Shown here piece by piece: positions 27,601-35,005 of a DNA stretch of 64,000 nucleotides. The stretch comes from an uncultured Pelagibacteraceae bacterium. GTDB taxonomy: Bacteria > Pseudomonadota > Alphaproteobacteria > Pelagibacterales > Pelagibacteraceae. The translations under genes were made by a program, and so were the position numbers. A model generated the notes under the pieces. That model made no database searches. It was not told where the DNA came from and saw only the letters and a program-made list of their open reading frames with translations. The stretch's first letter is position 1. Each line of letters starts with the position of its first letter. Location: positions 1 to 64,000 of the forward strand of contig CACGDW010000002.1 of NCBI GenBank assembly GCA_902571925.1, in the 5' to 3' direction.

Positions 27601-28110
27601 ATGAGATTTTTAATAATATTTATTTTTTTAATATCTAATTCATTTGCTAGTGAAGCAATGGATATAAAAAATCTTATTATCAATAAAGAATTGAAGAAAT
27701 ACAATAATTTAACATTTCTTGATGTGAAAAAAAAGCAGGTCAATATAGATGATTATAAGGGAAATTTGATTATATTGAATTTTTGGGCAACTTGGTGTGC
27801 TCCTTGTAAAGAAGAAATGCCATCTCTAGATCGATTACAAATAAATAAAAATTTTGATAATTTAAAGATATTTCCAATAAATATAGGTCAAGAAAATATT
27901 GAGAAAGCTTCAAACTTTTTTAAAGATCTAAATATTAAAAATCTAAACTTATATTTCGACTCTCCTGTTACTTTGGCAAAAAAATTTGGACTAAGAGGTA
28001 TACCAACCACAATTTTATTTAATAAAGATGGATTAGAATTTGCTAGAATTGTAGGTTCAATAAACTTTCAGGACAAAAATTTTGTAAAATGGTTGAGAAA
28101 TTTTAATTAA
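27601..28110 (+). CDS. TlpA-like periplasmic thioredoxin
   Basis: The 169-residue protein has an N-terminal signal (MRFLIIFIFLISNSFASEA), so the thioredoxin domain should sit in the periplasm, tethered or soluble. The redox motif is WATWCAPCKEEMPSL around residue 65, followed by the cis-proline region RGIPTTILFNKDG. TlpA-type proteins reduce disulfides during cytochrome c or cytochrome oxidase maturation. The nearby HIG1-like gene may fit that role. It converges with that gene with a 4-nt overlap. The specific partner is unknown. Confidence 0.9.
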   Translation: MRFLIIFIFLISNSFASEAMDIKNLIINKELKKYNNLTFLDVKKKQVNIDDYKGNLIILNFWATWCAPCKEEMPSLDRLQINKNFDNLKIFPINIGQENIEKASNFFKDLNIKNLNLYFDSPVTLAKKFGLRGIPTTILFNKDGLEFARIVGSINFQDKNFVKWLRNFN

Positions 28111-28310
28111 TTTTTAAAAAAATATGCAAATCCAACTAAAACAATAATTGCTATAAATTGTAGAAGCACTCTCAATTGCATTAGTTTGTTGGAATATTTT
28201 TTACTTGTTTCACCACCTTTAAATAATGTACCAATGCCTAAGATTAGGACTACACCAACTGCTATTAACAAAGTTATAGATAATACTTTAACCAATATTC
28301 CAGAAACCAT
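28107..28310 (-). CDS. HIG1-like twin-transmembrane protein
   Basis: The 67-residue protein has two hydrophobic helices (ILVKVLSITLLIAVGVVLIL and VLLQFIAIIVLVGFAYFF) joined by a polar loop, GGETSKKYSNKLMQLR, which matches the HIG1 domain loop. HIG1/Rcf1 proteins associate with cytochrome oxidase in mitochondria and are common in alphaproteobacteria. I start it at the ATG at 28308-28310; a longer frame reaches into the opposite-strand esterase region. Its stop overlaps the TlpA-like gene. Confidence 0.75.
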   Translation of the reverse strand: MVSGILVKVLSITLLIAVGVVLILGIGTLFKGGETSKKYSNKLMQLRVLLQFIAIIVLVGFAYFFKN

Positions 28311-28359
28311 ATTTGTATTGTATGATGTTTTAAAAATAAAAAAACATAAATTTTTAACT

Positions 28360-29019
28360 ATGACATTTTGCCTTAACTCAACGATTATTAAACCAAATAA
28401 TAATGAAAAAATTAAGAGTGCAATAATTTTATTACATGGATATGGAGGTGATGGAAAAGATATTAGCATGTTGTCATTAAACTGGAAAAGACATTTACCA
28501 AACACTATTTTTATCTGTCCTAATGGTCATGAGATATGTCCTGTAAATCCCTCTGGTTTTCAATGGTTTGATCTTACCAAAGATGATCCAAATTACATTT
28601 TAGAACAAACAATTAATGCTGAAAAAAAACTAATTCAATTTATCGAGGAAGTTAAAAATGAGTTCAGTTTAGATAGTAAAAGGATTTGTTTATCAGGGTT
28701 TAGCCAAGGGTGTATGATGTCTATAAATTTAGGCTTAATATCAAACAATGAATATAATTGTGTTGTTGGTTTTTCGGGAAAAATTATTAATCAAAAAAAC
28801 CTAAAATCTAGACTAAAAGTTTCTACAAACACCTTATTGATTCATGGTGAATTGGATCAAGTTGTGCCAGCACATTTTATGCTTGAGGCAAAAGATTTTT
28901 TTATTAGAAATAATATAGGAATAGAGACACATCTTATTAAAAACTGCGACCATCATATTGCTATCGAAGCATCAAGTATTGCATTAAATTATATTTTAAA
29001 AAAATTTAATACTTTCTAA
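28360..29019 (+). CDS. Carboxylesterase/phospholipase-family alpha/beta hydrolase
   Basis: The ORF is open further upstream, but the upstream part overlaps the opposite-strand HIG1-like gene, so I start it at the ATG at 28360 (219 residues). The serine nucleophile lies in CLSGFSQGCMMS. The active-site Asp is in HGELDQVVPA and the His in CDHHIAIE. The oxyanion region is LHGYGGDGKDI. This is the YpfH/carboxylesterase fold, which acts on short-chain or thioesters; the substrate is unknown. The next gene starts 37 nt downstream. Confidence 0.82.
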   Translation: MTFCLNSTIIKPNNNEKIKSAIILLHGYGGDGKDISMLSLNWKRHLPNTIFICPNGHEICPVNPSGFQWFDLTKDDPNYILEQTINAEKKLIQFIEEVKNEFSLDSKRICLSGFSQGCMMSINLGLISNNEYNCVVGFSGKIINQKNLKSRLKVSTNTLLIHGELDQVVPAHFMLEAKDFFIRNNIGIETHLIKNCDHHIAIEASSIALNYILKKFNTF

Positions 29020-29056
29020 CGATTGATAATTTTTTTATTTAAGCTAAGATTTTAAT

Positions 29057-29626
29057 ATGAATAACTTTTTTGAAAAAGATGTTTCTTTAGAAAAATGTCC
29101 AGCATTAGTTTTAAATGCTGACTATAGACCCTTAAGTTATTATCCATTATCTTTATGGTCTTGGCAGGATACTGTTAAATCAGTGTTCTTGGACAGAGTT
29201 ATTATAGTCAACACATACGACAGAGTAGTAAGAAGTCCATCTTTCAATATGCAATTGCCAAGTGTAATTGCTTTAAAAGATTATATTGTACCTCAATCTC
29301 AACCAAGTTTTACAAGATTTAATGTTTTTTTAAGGGATAAGTTTTCATGTCAATATTGCGGTAGTGGAGAAGAACTTACCTTCGATCATTTATTGCCTAG
29401 ATCTAAAGGTGGAGAAACAAATTGGGATAATGTAGTTACCGCTTGTTCTGCTTGTAATGTCAAAAAAGGTGGAAAGTTGTTAAAAAAGTCTGGAATGAAC
29501 CTTGCTCAATACCCATTTCGACCCTCTACAGAAGATTTACATCGTAATGGTAAAAATTTTCCTCCTAATTATTTACATAAGAGTTGGATGGATTATTTAT
29601 ATTGGGATGTTGAATTGCAAGCCTAG
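29057..29626 (+). CDS. HNH endonuclease-family protein
   Basis: The 189-residue protein contains an HNH nuclease motif with its zinc knuckles: CQYCG, then the catalytic FDHLLPRSKGGETNWDNVV and CSACNVKKGGK. The N-terminal half (PALVLNADYRPLSYYPLSLWSW) is typical of a small HNH family widely conserved in alphaproteobacteria, of unknown cellular role. It is unlikely to be a restriction enzyme or a mobile intron: no methyltransferase or intron is near. It converges with coq7 across 2 nt. Confidence 0.87.
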   Translation: MNNFFEKDVSLEKCPALVLNADYRPLSYYPLSLWSWQDTVKSVFLDRVIIVNTYDRVVRSPSFNMQLPSVIALKDYIVPQSQPSFTRFNVFLRDKFSCQYCGSGEELTFDHLLPRSKGGETNWDNVVTACSACNVKKGGKLLKKSGMNLAQYPFRPSTEDLHRNGKNFPPNYLHKSWMDYLYWDVELQA

Positions 29627-29628
29627 TT

Positions 29629-30159
29629 TTAAATTTTTTCAGAGATGTTTATTGCAATTTTTGAACCAGTCTTAATAACTTTATCCATGAAATAATAAAG
29701 CCCTTTTTTAGATGCACCCTCCTCATAAGCTATATTTTTATGATGCAATTCATCTTCTCTAAATTTTGTAATTTTTTGTTTTAATTCTTTTTCTTCTGGA
29801 CCTAACTGATTAATTTGATCTAAATAATGTTTATCTATTACCTCTTCAACAGAAGCGGTACATAACATGGCAGCTTTTTTTCCTAAAAGGGTTGAGCCAA
29901 ATCCTAAACCTACACCCAATAAATCCCAAAGAGGTAAAAATTTTGTTGGCTTTATATTTCTTTTTTTAATCTCTTTTTCAAAAAATTGACAATGTTCTAT
30001 TTCATGGATTTTCATATCTTCAATAGTTTTTTTTAGATTGTCGTCTTTTACCAATGTATTTAGTGCTAATAATTGACCCTCATAAATTTTAACAGCTCCA
30101 CGTTCACCTGCATGATCAACTCTAATAAATTCCTCAACTTTATTGTTTGATTTTTTCAT
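29629..30159 (-). CDS. coq7: Demethoxyubiquinone hydroxylase Coq7
   Basis: Coq7 is a di-iron monooxygenase that hydroxylates 5-demethoxyubiquinol, a late step in ubiquinone synthesis. The 176-residue ferritin-like protein shows the iron-ligand motifs: Glu in RVDHAGERGAVKIYEGQ, EIEHCQFFE, and EDELHHKNIAYEE. Its start overlaps the dsbB end by 20 nt. Together with ubiE and ubiB in this window it is part of the aerobic quinone pathway. Confidence 0.94.
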   Translation of the reverse strand: MKKSNNKVEEFIRVDHAGERGAVKIYEGQLLALNTLVKDDNLKKTIEDMKIHEIEHCQFFEKEIKKRNIKPTKFLPLWDLLGVGLGFGSTLLGKKAAMLCTASVEEVIDKHYLDQINQLGPEEKELKQKITKFREDELHHKNIAYEEGASKKGLYYFMDKVIKTGSKIAINISEKI

Positions 30160-30628
30160 AATTTTTAAAAATTTTAATTAATGTTATAAATATAAATAAA
30201 CTAATTATGATGTTAATACTTGTTAGGGATAATCCAAAAATCTTAAATGTCACATCTCTACAACTAATAGCTTTTTCACTTAATTGTTTTAGTAATTCAT
30301 CTTTTGAGATAATTTCTGATGAATTTTTAAAGCTACAAATTGCTGATTCTTTAAAAAAATCTTGTTCAATTCCAAAGTGATAAAATGAAATTAAAAAAGA
30401 AAAGATAAATATAAATATTAATAATAAAATTATAAATTTTTCATTTTTTCTTGATAGAAAATTGATAATTATCAGGATTAAACTTAATCCGTAAGGCACT
30501 CTCTCTATTAAACAAAGATTGCAAGGTTGATGGCCAAGAATATATTCTATAAAATATGCAGAAATAATTGAAGTTAAGCAAATTATAAAAATTATTTTTA
30601 AATATGATTCTGTCTTCAAATTAAACAT
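30140..30628 (-). CDS. dsbB: Disulfide bond formation protein DsbB-like
   Basis: DsbB is an inner-membrane protein that re-oxidises DsbA and passes electrons to quinone. The 162-residue protein has four hydrophobic helices and the first periplasmic redox pair in HQPCNLCLIERVPYGL (CNLC). The second-loop cysteines are C at EQDFFKESAICSF and at KAISCRDV. Overlaps with coq7 (20 nt) and yqaA (8 nt) show a tight operon. No DsbA-like gene is in the window. Confidence 0.9.
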   Translation of the reverse strand: MFNLKTESYLKIIFIICLTSIISAYFIEYILGHQPCNLCLIERVPYGLSLILIIINFLSRKNEKFIILLLIFIFIFSFLISFYHFGIEQDFFKESAICSFKNSSEIISKDELLKQLSEKAISCRDVTFKIFGLSLTSINIIISLFIFITLIKIFKNYEKIKQ

Positions 30629-31226
30629 AAAATTTTGAAATTAAATAAACTACTATTGCAACTAAAACAATTAATATTCCAACAATTGTAAACCATTTAG
30701 ACCCATGTTCTCTCATGAATTGTGTAAACAAATTTCCAAATCTATAAGATAAATAAGCAACAATAAAGAATCGTAAACCTCTAGATATTAAACTAATCAA
30801 AATAAAAATTATTAGATTAAATCCAATTAAACCACTTGCAATAGTAAAGACTTTGTAAGGTAATGGAGTAAAACCGGCTAAAAAAAGTATTCCAAGCCAA
30901 GCAAGAAAACCTTCATTTTTTATTAAATTATTTTTTAAATTAATAAGCTTTTCTTCATAGCCATAAAAAGTCATAATCTGCATTGCTAAATCAAAAAAGA
31001 AAGCTCCAATAAGGTAACCCAATATACCACCTAAGACAGAAAATATTGTTGAGATAAGAGATATTTTTAGAAAATCTTCTTTTTTTGAAATAACCATAGG
31101 TATTATCATTACATCTGGTGGAATTGGAAAAAATGAACTCTCAATAAAAGAAACAACTGCTAAGTAGTATTTAGAACTTTTATGAGCTGCTAAATCTAAA
31201 CATTTTTTGTAAAGTATATTAAACAT
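30621..31226 (-). CDS. YqaA/DedA-family membrane protein
   Basis: The 201-residue integral membrane protein belongs to the DedA/VTT superfamily by its pattern: SFIESSFFPIPPDVMIIPMV near the N-terminus and the re-entrant-type FTPLPYKVFTIASGL. It has a VYLIS-type C-terminal helix. DedA-like proteins help move lipids across membranes, and some act as undecaprenyl-phosphate or phospholipid scramblases. Its own role is unknown. It is the first gene of a yqaA-dsbB-coq7 run. Confidence 0.85.
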   Translation of the reverse strand: MFNILYKKCLDLAAHKSSKYYLAVVSFIESSFFPIPPDVMIIPMVISKKEDFLKISLISTIFSVLGGILGYLIGAFFFDLAMQIMTFYGYEEKLINLKNNLIKNEGFLAWLGILFLAGFTPLPYKVFTIASGLIGFNLIIFILISLISRGLRFFIVAYLSYRFGNLFTQFMREHGSKWFTIVGILIVLVAIVVYLISKFYV

Positions 31227-31286
31227 TTTTTTGGTTTTAATATAATTTTAGTTCTTATACTATTTAATAAATAATTAAACAATTGA

Positions 31287-31371
31287 GGGCGAATGGCGGA
31301 ACTGGTAGACGCGCACGACTCAAAATCGTGTTTCGCAAGAAGTGAGAGTTCGATTCTCTCTTCGCCCACCA
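31287..31371 (+). tRNA. tRNA-Leu(CAA)
   Basis: The acceptor stem GGGCGAA (31287-31293) pairs with TTCGCCC (31361-31367), followed by A and an encoded CCA. The anticodon stem CACGA/TCGTG encloses the loop CTCAAAA, giving anticodon CAA, which reads UUG. A variable arm and the T-arm GTTCGATTC are present, as expected of a class II leucine tRNA. An acyl-CoA ligase gene begins 4 nt after the CCA. Confidence 0.95.
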
Positions 31372-31375
31372 AAAT

Positions 31376-33106
31376 ATGAAATTAAAAGAGATAAATAGTC
31401 TGGTTGAACTTTTTTTTAAGAAACTTGAGACAAAAAGTACTGAAGAAAAAAAAGAACTTTTTTTAGTATCATTAAAAAATAAAAACCTCACAGATACGTT
31501 ATCTGGTCCTTATACTTACTCTTGGGAAAACATAGAAACAAAAATTCTTATTCTATCAAATTATCTTAAAAAGATTATTTCTAAAGGCGATAGATGTATT
31601 TTATTATCTGAGAATAGACCTGAATGGCTTATTTCTGATATAGCAATAATGAATTCAGGTGGAGTAACAGTTCCTCTTTTTACAACTTATTCTGAAGATG
31701 ATTATGAATTCATAGTAAATGATTGTGAGCCGAAAGTTTGCATTGTTTCAAATTTTGACCAATTCGAAAAAATTAAAAAATTTATTAAAGAAAATATTTT
31801 TATCATTTCAATTGATGAATTTGATAAAGAAATTCAATTTTTTGAGAATATTTTTTTAAAAGCTAAATCAAACTTTAAAACACTTTTAGAAAAAAAAATT
31901 TATTACAATAATGATTTAAAAAGGAATGATTTAGCTTGCATAATTTATACGTCAGGTACAACTGGCAATCCCAAAGGTGTGATGTTAAGTCATGGAGGTA
32001 TTTTATCAAATTGCGAAGGTGCAAAAGAAATTTTAAAATCATTAATTAAAAAAGATCTTCCTGTTTTCTTAACTTGGCTTCCACTGTCTCACTCATATGA
32101 ACATACTGTTCAATATGTTCAAATTTTACTCAGTGCAAAGGTTTTTTACGCTGAGAGTTTAGAAAAGTTATTACCCAACATGTCTATTGCAAAACCTACT
32201 ATCATGACTGCAGTTCCAAGATTTTATCAAAATTTATATACTAAAATTTCTCTGAATTTTTCTAAGCAAAAAGGGATGAAAAAATACTTTATAACAAATA
32301 GTATTTTATTAGGAACAAAAATTTTAAATAAAGAGCCTCTTAGCATCAAGAAAAAATTTATTAATTTTATTTGTGAGATATTGGTAAGAAGAAAAATTAG
32401 AAAACAATTTGGAGGAAAACTGAGGGCCTTTGTTTCTGGTGGTGGGGCTTTAGATCAAAAAACTGGTGAATTTTTGAACTCAATTGGACTACCAACTTTA
32501 CAAGGTTATGGATTAACAGAGGCCTCTCCAGTCGTGAGTTGTAATATTCCCGGTAAAATCAGAATAGAAACGGTTGGACCACCCTTTAAAACAAACAAAG
32601 TTAAAATAGCTGAAGATGGGGAAATTTTGGTTAAGGGAGAAAATGTTATGCTTGGATATTGGAACATGAAAAAAGAAACTGATGAAATTATTAAAGATGG
32701 CTGGCTACATACTGGTGACATAGGAGAGATTACTAAAGAAGGTAATTTGAAAATTACTGATAGAAAGAAAGATATAATAGTTAATTTAGGTGGAGACAAT
32801 ATCTCACCTACTAAGATTGAAAATCTATTAAGTTTGAATGAAAAAATTAAACAAAGTTTAGTTTATGGAGATAAAAAGACTTACTTAGTTGCTTTAATTG
32901 TTACAGATATTTACGAAAATGAAAAAGAAATTCAACTTTATATTGAAAAATTGAATAATAATTTGTCAATTATAGAAAAAATTAAAAAATTTAAATTAAT
33001 TAAAGAAGAATTTACAATTGAAAATGGAATGATGACACCAACATTAAAACTAAAAAGAAAAAAAATTTTAGAAAAATACAAACCAGATTTAGAAAAACTT
33101 TATTAA
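31376..33106 (+). CDS. Long-chain acyl-CoA synthetase (AMP-forming)
   Basis: The 576-residue enzyme activates a fatty acid to acyl-CoA through an acyl-adenylate. It has the AMP-binding signature IIYTSGTTGNPKGVMLSH near residue 190, VSGGGALDQ, GYGLTEASPV, and the C-terminal hinge WLHTGDIGEI plus TDRKKDIIVNLGG. The start is unusual. The ATG lies 4 nt beyond the CCA end of tRNA-Leu, with no room for a ribosome-binding site unless it is inside the tRNA, and no other plausible start codon lies close downstream. The gene is probably co-transcribed with the tRNA, leaving a nearly leaderless mRNA. Chain-length preference is unknown. Confidence 0.9.
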   Translation: MKLKEINSLVELFFKKLETKSTEEKKELFLVSLKNKNLTDTLSGPYTYSWENIETKILILSNYLKKIISKGDRCILLSENRPEWLISDIAIMNSGGVTVPLFTTYSEDDYEFIVNDCEPKVCIVSNFDQFEKIKKFIKENIFIISIDEFDKEIQFFENIFLKAKSNFKTLLEKKIYYNNDLKRNDLACIIYTSGTTGNPKGVMLSHGGILSNCEGAKEILKSLIKKDLPVFLTWLPLSHSYEHTVQYVQILLSAKVFYAESLEKLLPNMSIAKPTIMTAVPRFYQNLYTKISLNFSKQKGMKKYFITNSILLGTKILNKEPLSIKKKFINFICEILVRRKIRKQFGGKLRAFVSGGGALDQKTGEFLNSIGLPTLQGYGLTEASPVVSCNIPGKIRIETVGPPFKTNKVKIAEDGEILVKGENVMLGYWNMKKETDEIIKDGWLHTGDIGEITKEGNLKITDRKKDIIVNLGGDNISPTKIENLLSLNEKIKQSLVYGDKKTYLVALIVTDIYENEKEIQLYIEKLNNNLSIIEKIKKFKLIKEEFTIENGMMTPTLKLKRKKILEKYKPDLEKLY

Positions 33107-33223
33107 TGATAGTAAAATATTTGATTATAAAGCGCATAAACATTAACTTTTTTACACATTTAAATAATAAAAAAAAATTTTAATTTAATTTTATTTTTTA
33201 AAAATTTAACTTTAATTAAAGAA

Positions 33224-33297
33224 TTGACATAACGTTCATAAAAAAATAAAAATGTATTAACAACGAATCATTTTGATTCGTTTAACTAAAAAGGGAG
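33224..33297 (+). promoter_or_regulatory. Promoter and hairpin leader of the basic mini-peptide gene
   Basis: A consensus -35 TTGACA (33224-33229) is followed 17 nt later by TAAAAA (33247-33252), a weak -10. The leader then holds a perfect 9-bp hairpin, AACGAATCA (33262-33270) with TGATTCGTT (33274-33282) around a TTT loop. A strong Shine-Dalgarno (AAGGGAG, 33291-33297) sits 6 nt before the ATG at 33304. A full set of expression signals in front of a 25-codon gene is notable here. The rest of 33107-33223 is AT-rich with nothing recognisable. Confidence 0.55.
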
Positions 33298-33303
33298 CTA
33301 AAG

Positions 33304-33381
33304 ATGCCTAAAAGAAGAAAAAAAGCAAAGAAGGCTAAGAAAAAAGCTAAGAAAAAAGCTAAGAAAAGAAGAAGAAGATAA
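33304..33381 (+). CDS. Lys/Arg-rich 25-residue peptide, histone-tail-like, undescribed
   Basis: The ORF encodes 25 residues: 13 Lys, 6 Arg, 4 Ala, plus Met and Pro. Its body is a repeated AKKK unit, ending in four arginines. At DNA level the 12-base unit GCTAAGAAAAAA repeats (33334-33366). It has a strong ribosome site, an upstream consensus -35 and a following intrinsic terminator, so it is very likely expressed. The composition suggests binding to DNA, RNA or ribosomes, as in H1-type tails. I recognise no characterised family. It converges with carD, which itself carries a long Lys-rich tail. It is short enough to be ignored by gene callers. Confidence 0.62.
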   Translation: MPKRRKKAKKAKKKAKKKAKKRRRR

Positions 33382-33401
33382 AAACTTAGTATTCTTTATT
33401 A

Positions 33402-33446
33402 AAAACGCTTCTCATAACGATTTACGTGTGGGGAGCGTTTTTTTTT
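33402..33446. terminator. Bidirectional intrinsic terminator between mini-peptide gene and carD
   Basis: AAAACGCTTCTC (33402-33413) pairs with GGGGAGCGTTTT (33430-33441), 12 pairs including two G-T wobbles, around a 16-nt loop. The plus strand runs into nine T (33438-33446). On the minus strand the mirror image also runs into five T, so it can end carD transcripts too. It lies 20 nt past the mini-peptide stop and 1 nt before the carD stop. Confidence 0.85.
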
Positions 33447-33447
33447 A

Positions 33448-34311
33448 TTATTCTAAATTTTCAACTGGTTCAGATTCTGTTTCTTCAATAGGCATCACAT
33501 TAGATTGTGATTTCGAGGCTGCCTGTGGCTCTGATACTGATTTTGATTGAATTTCAAGATTTCTTTTTAAAGCTTTATCAAGTTTTTTTTGAGTATCTTC
33601 TAAAGAAACATTTAAAACAATTTGGAATTCTGACAAAATTCTTTCGTAAGCTTTCTCAAAAAGTTGTCTTTCGCTATATGATTGATCAACCATAAGATCA
33701 TCTCCTTTATTAAGATCTCTTACTACCTCAGCAAGTTCGTAGACTTTTCCAGATGAAATTTTAGCCTCATATTCTTGTGCTCTCCTACTCCACATTGATC
33801 TTTTAATTTTTGGTTTACTTTTGAGTATTGAAATACATTTATTAACTTGATTAATAGTAGACAGAGCTCTCAAATGAGATTGTTTATTAACTGGAACCAT
33901 TCCATTAGCTTTATCTTTTTCAAATTTTATTACATAAGTTTCCACATCAATTCCACCTATACTTATCTTTTTAAATTCTGTTATTTGGCCTACACCATGT
34001 TTTGGATATACTACATAATCTTTTACTTTATACTCTCTTTTTTCTGAAGGTTGTTTTTTTATCTTGGTTATTTCAGGTTTAACTTCATTTGATTTTGCAA
34101 TTCTTAAATTTACGTTTTTTTTATCAATATTTTTTTTTGTATTTTTTTCAGTTTTAGTCTGTATTTTTTTAACTTTAGACTTTGAAACTTTTTTAACAGG
34201 TTTCTTTTTAATACTTGAAACCTTCTTATTTGATGATTTTTTTTTAGATTTAGTTTTCGATTTCTTAAATGTTTTCTTCAAAATATTTTTCAAACTTATT
34301 TTGCTCATTTT
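33448..34311 (-). CDS. carD: CarD-family transcriptional regulator with a long basic N-terminal tail
   Basis: CarD/CdnL proteins bind RNA polymerase beta and stabilise open promoter complexes, notably at rRNA promoters. The polymerase-interacting Tudor-like domain is clear ([22 protein letters not shown] in part, and [18 protein letters not shown]), followed by the helical DNA-binding domain ([28 protein letters not shown] in part). Ahead of it lies a tail of about 100 residues made largely of Lys, Ser and Thr ([16 protein letters not shown]), like histone H1 or a disordered DNA-binding tail. I start it at the ATG at 34309-34311, which overlaps fdxA by 47 nt; an upstream ATG at 34350 would overlap more. 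The C-terminus is also low-complexity. Confidence 0.88.
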   Translation of the reverse strand, partial: KMSKISLKNILKKTFKKSKTKSKKKSSNKKVSSIKKKPVKKVSKSKVKKIQTKTEKNTKKNIDKKNVNLRIAKSNEVKPEITKIKKQPSEKREYKVKDYVVYPKHGVGQITEFKKISIGGIDVETYVIKFEKDKANGMVPVNKQSHLRALSTINQVNKCISILKSKPKIKRSMWSRRAQEYEAKISSGKVYELAEVVRDLNKGDDLMVDQSYSERQLFEKAYERILSEFQIVLNVSLEDTQKKLDKALKRNLEIQSKSVSEPQAASKSQSNVMPIEETESEPVENLE

Positions 34312-34591
34312 CAAATTTTTTATGATCCTTAGGGGGATCTTTTTTTTCACTAATATTTGGCCAGATTTCAGAAAACTTTTTGTTAATTTCTAACCACTTA
34401 TCACTACCAGGTTCTGTGTCAGCTTTAATGGCATCAACAGGACACTCTGGTTCGCAAACGCCACAATCTATACACTCATCAGGTTTAATTACAAGCATAT
34501 TTTTCCCTTCATAAAAACAATCAACTGGGCACACCTCAACACAATCCATCAATTTACATTTGATGCATTTTTCATTCACTATATATGTCAT
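34265..34591 (-). CDS. fdxA: Seven-iron ferredoxin FdxA
   Basis: The 108-residue protein is a 3Fe-4S/4Fe-4S ferredoxin of the FdxA type: [18 protein letters not shown] in the first cluster region and [16 protein letters not shown] in the second, with the C-terminal extension [11 protein letters not shown] typical of alphaproteobacterial FdxA. Its last 47 nt or more are shared with the start of carD in another frame, an unusually long overlap. It starts at the TerB-like gene stop (TAATG). The helicase-TerB-FdxA-CarD order is partly conserved in alphaproteobacteria (from memory). Confidence 0.93.
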   Translation of the reverse strand: MTYIVNEKCIKCKLMDCVEVCPVDCFYEGKNMLVIKPDECIDCGVCEPECPVDAIKADTEPGSDKWLEINKKFSEIWPNISEKKDPPKDHKKFENEQNKFEKYFEENI

Positions 34592-35001
34592 TAAGAGTTT
34601 TCTTTTTTAATTTTTTCTTTGATATCTCCCATAACTTTATTGTCAATATATAATAGTCCCGCGAGACGTCTCATCAAACTAGTTTCATACATATCGGCCT
34701 CTTTATCCGAATAAATAATCTTCCAGAGTGACTCAATTAATTTTAATTTATTTTGTTCAGTCATATTTTTCACTTTTTTTGTAAAATCTAATATTTGGTT
34801 AGAATTTGCTTCTATTTTTTTTCCTCTTTTAATTATTTTTTCTATATTTACACTTTCAGCTCCAATTTCTAATAAAGTTTTTTTTATGATTTCTTCTTCA
34901 TTATCAGAATATTTTTCATCAATTTTAGCCGCATGAATTAATAAAGCTGTGACTTTACTTAGATCTTCTATTTTATTATTCTCTTCTTGTTCAAAAAACA
35001 T
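34591..35001 (-). CDS. TerB-like protein
   Basis: The 136-residue acidic helical protein matches the TerB/tellurite-resistance fold: [36 protein letters not shown] in part, and the later [19 protein letters not shown]. The Asp/Glu helices are suited to metal binding. There is no ter operon nearby, so tellurite resistance is unlikely to be its job. It lies 4 nt after the helicase and abuts fdxA. In many alphaproteobacteria an S4-domain protein sits in this position instead. Confidence 0.75.
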   Translation of the reverse strand: MFFEQEENNKIEDLSKVTALLIHAAKIDEKYSDNEEEIIKKTLLEIGAESVNIEKIIKRGKKIEANSNQILDFTKKVKNMTEQNKLKLIESLWKIIYSDKEADMYETSLMRRLAGLLYIDNKVMGDIKEKIKKENS

Positions 35002-35005
35002 AATT

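Noticed and set aside
28186-28359. Longer start for the carboxylesterase
   Set aside because: The upstream 58 codons overlap the opposite-strand HIG1-like gene and have no enzyme-like pattern; the conserved fold starts after the ATG at 28360.
28311-28505. Longer start for the HIG1-like protein
   Set aside because: The extra N-terminal codons overlap the esterase gene in antisense and are unlike the two-helix family; the ATG at 28308-28310 gives the expected length.
29057-29626. HNH gene as a restriction-modification or mobile element
   Set aside because: No methyltransferase, intron or transposase is near; it matches a conserved stand-alone family.
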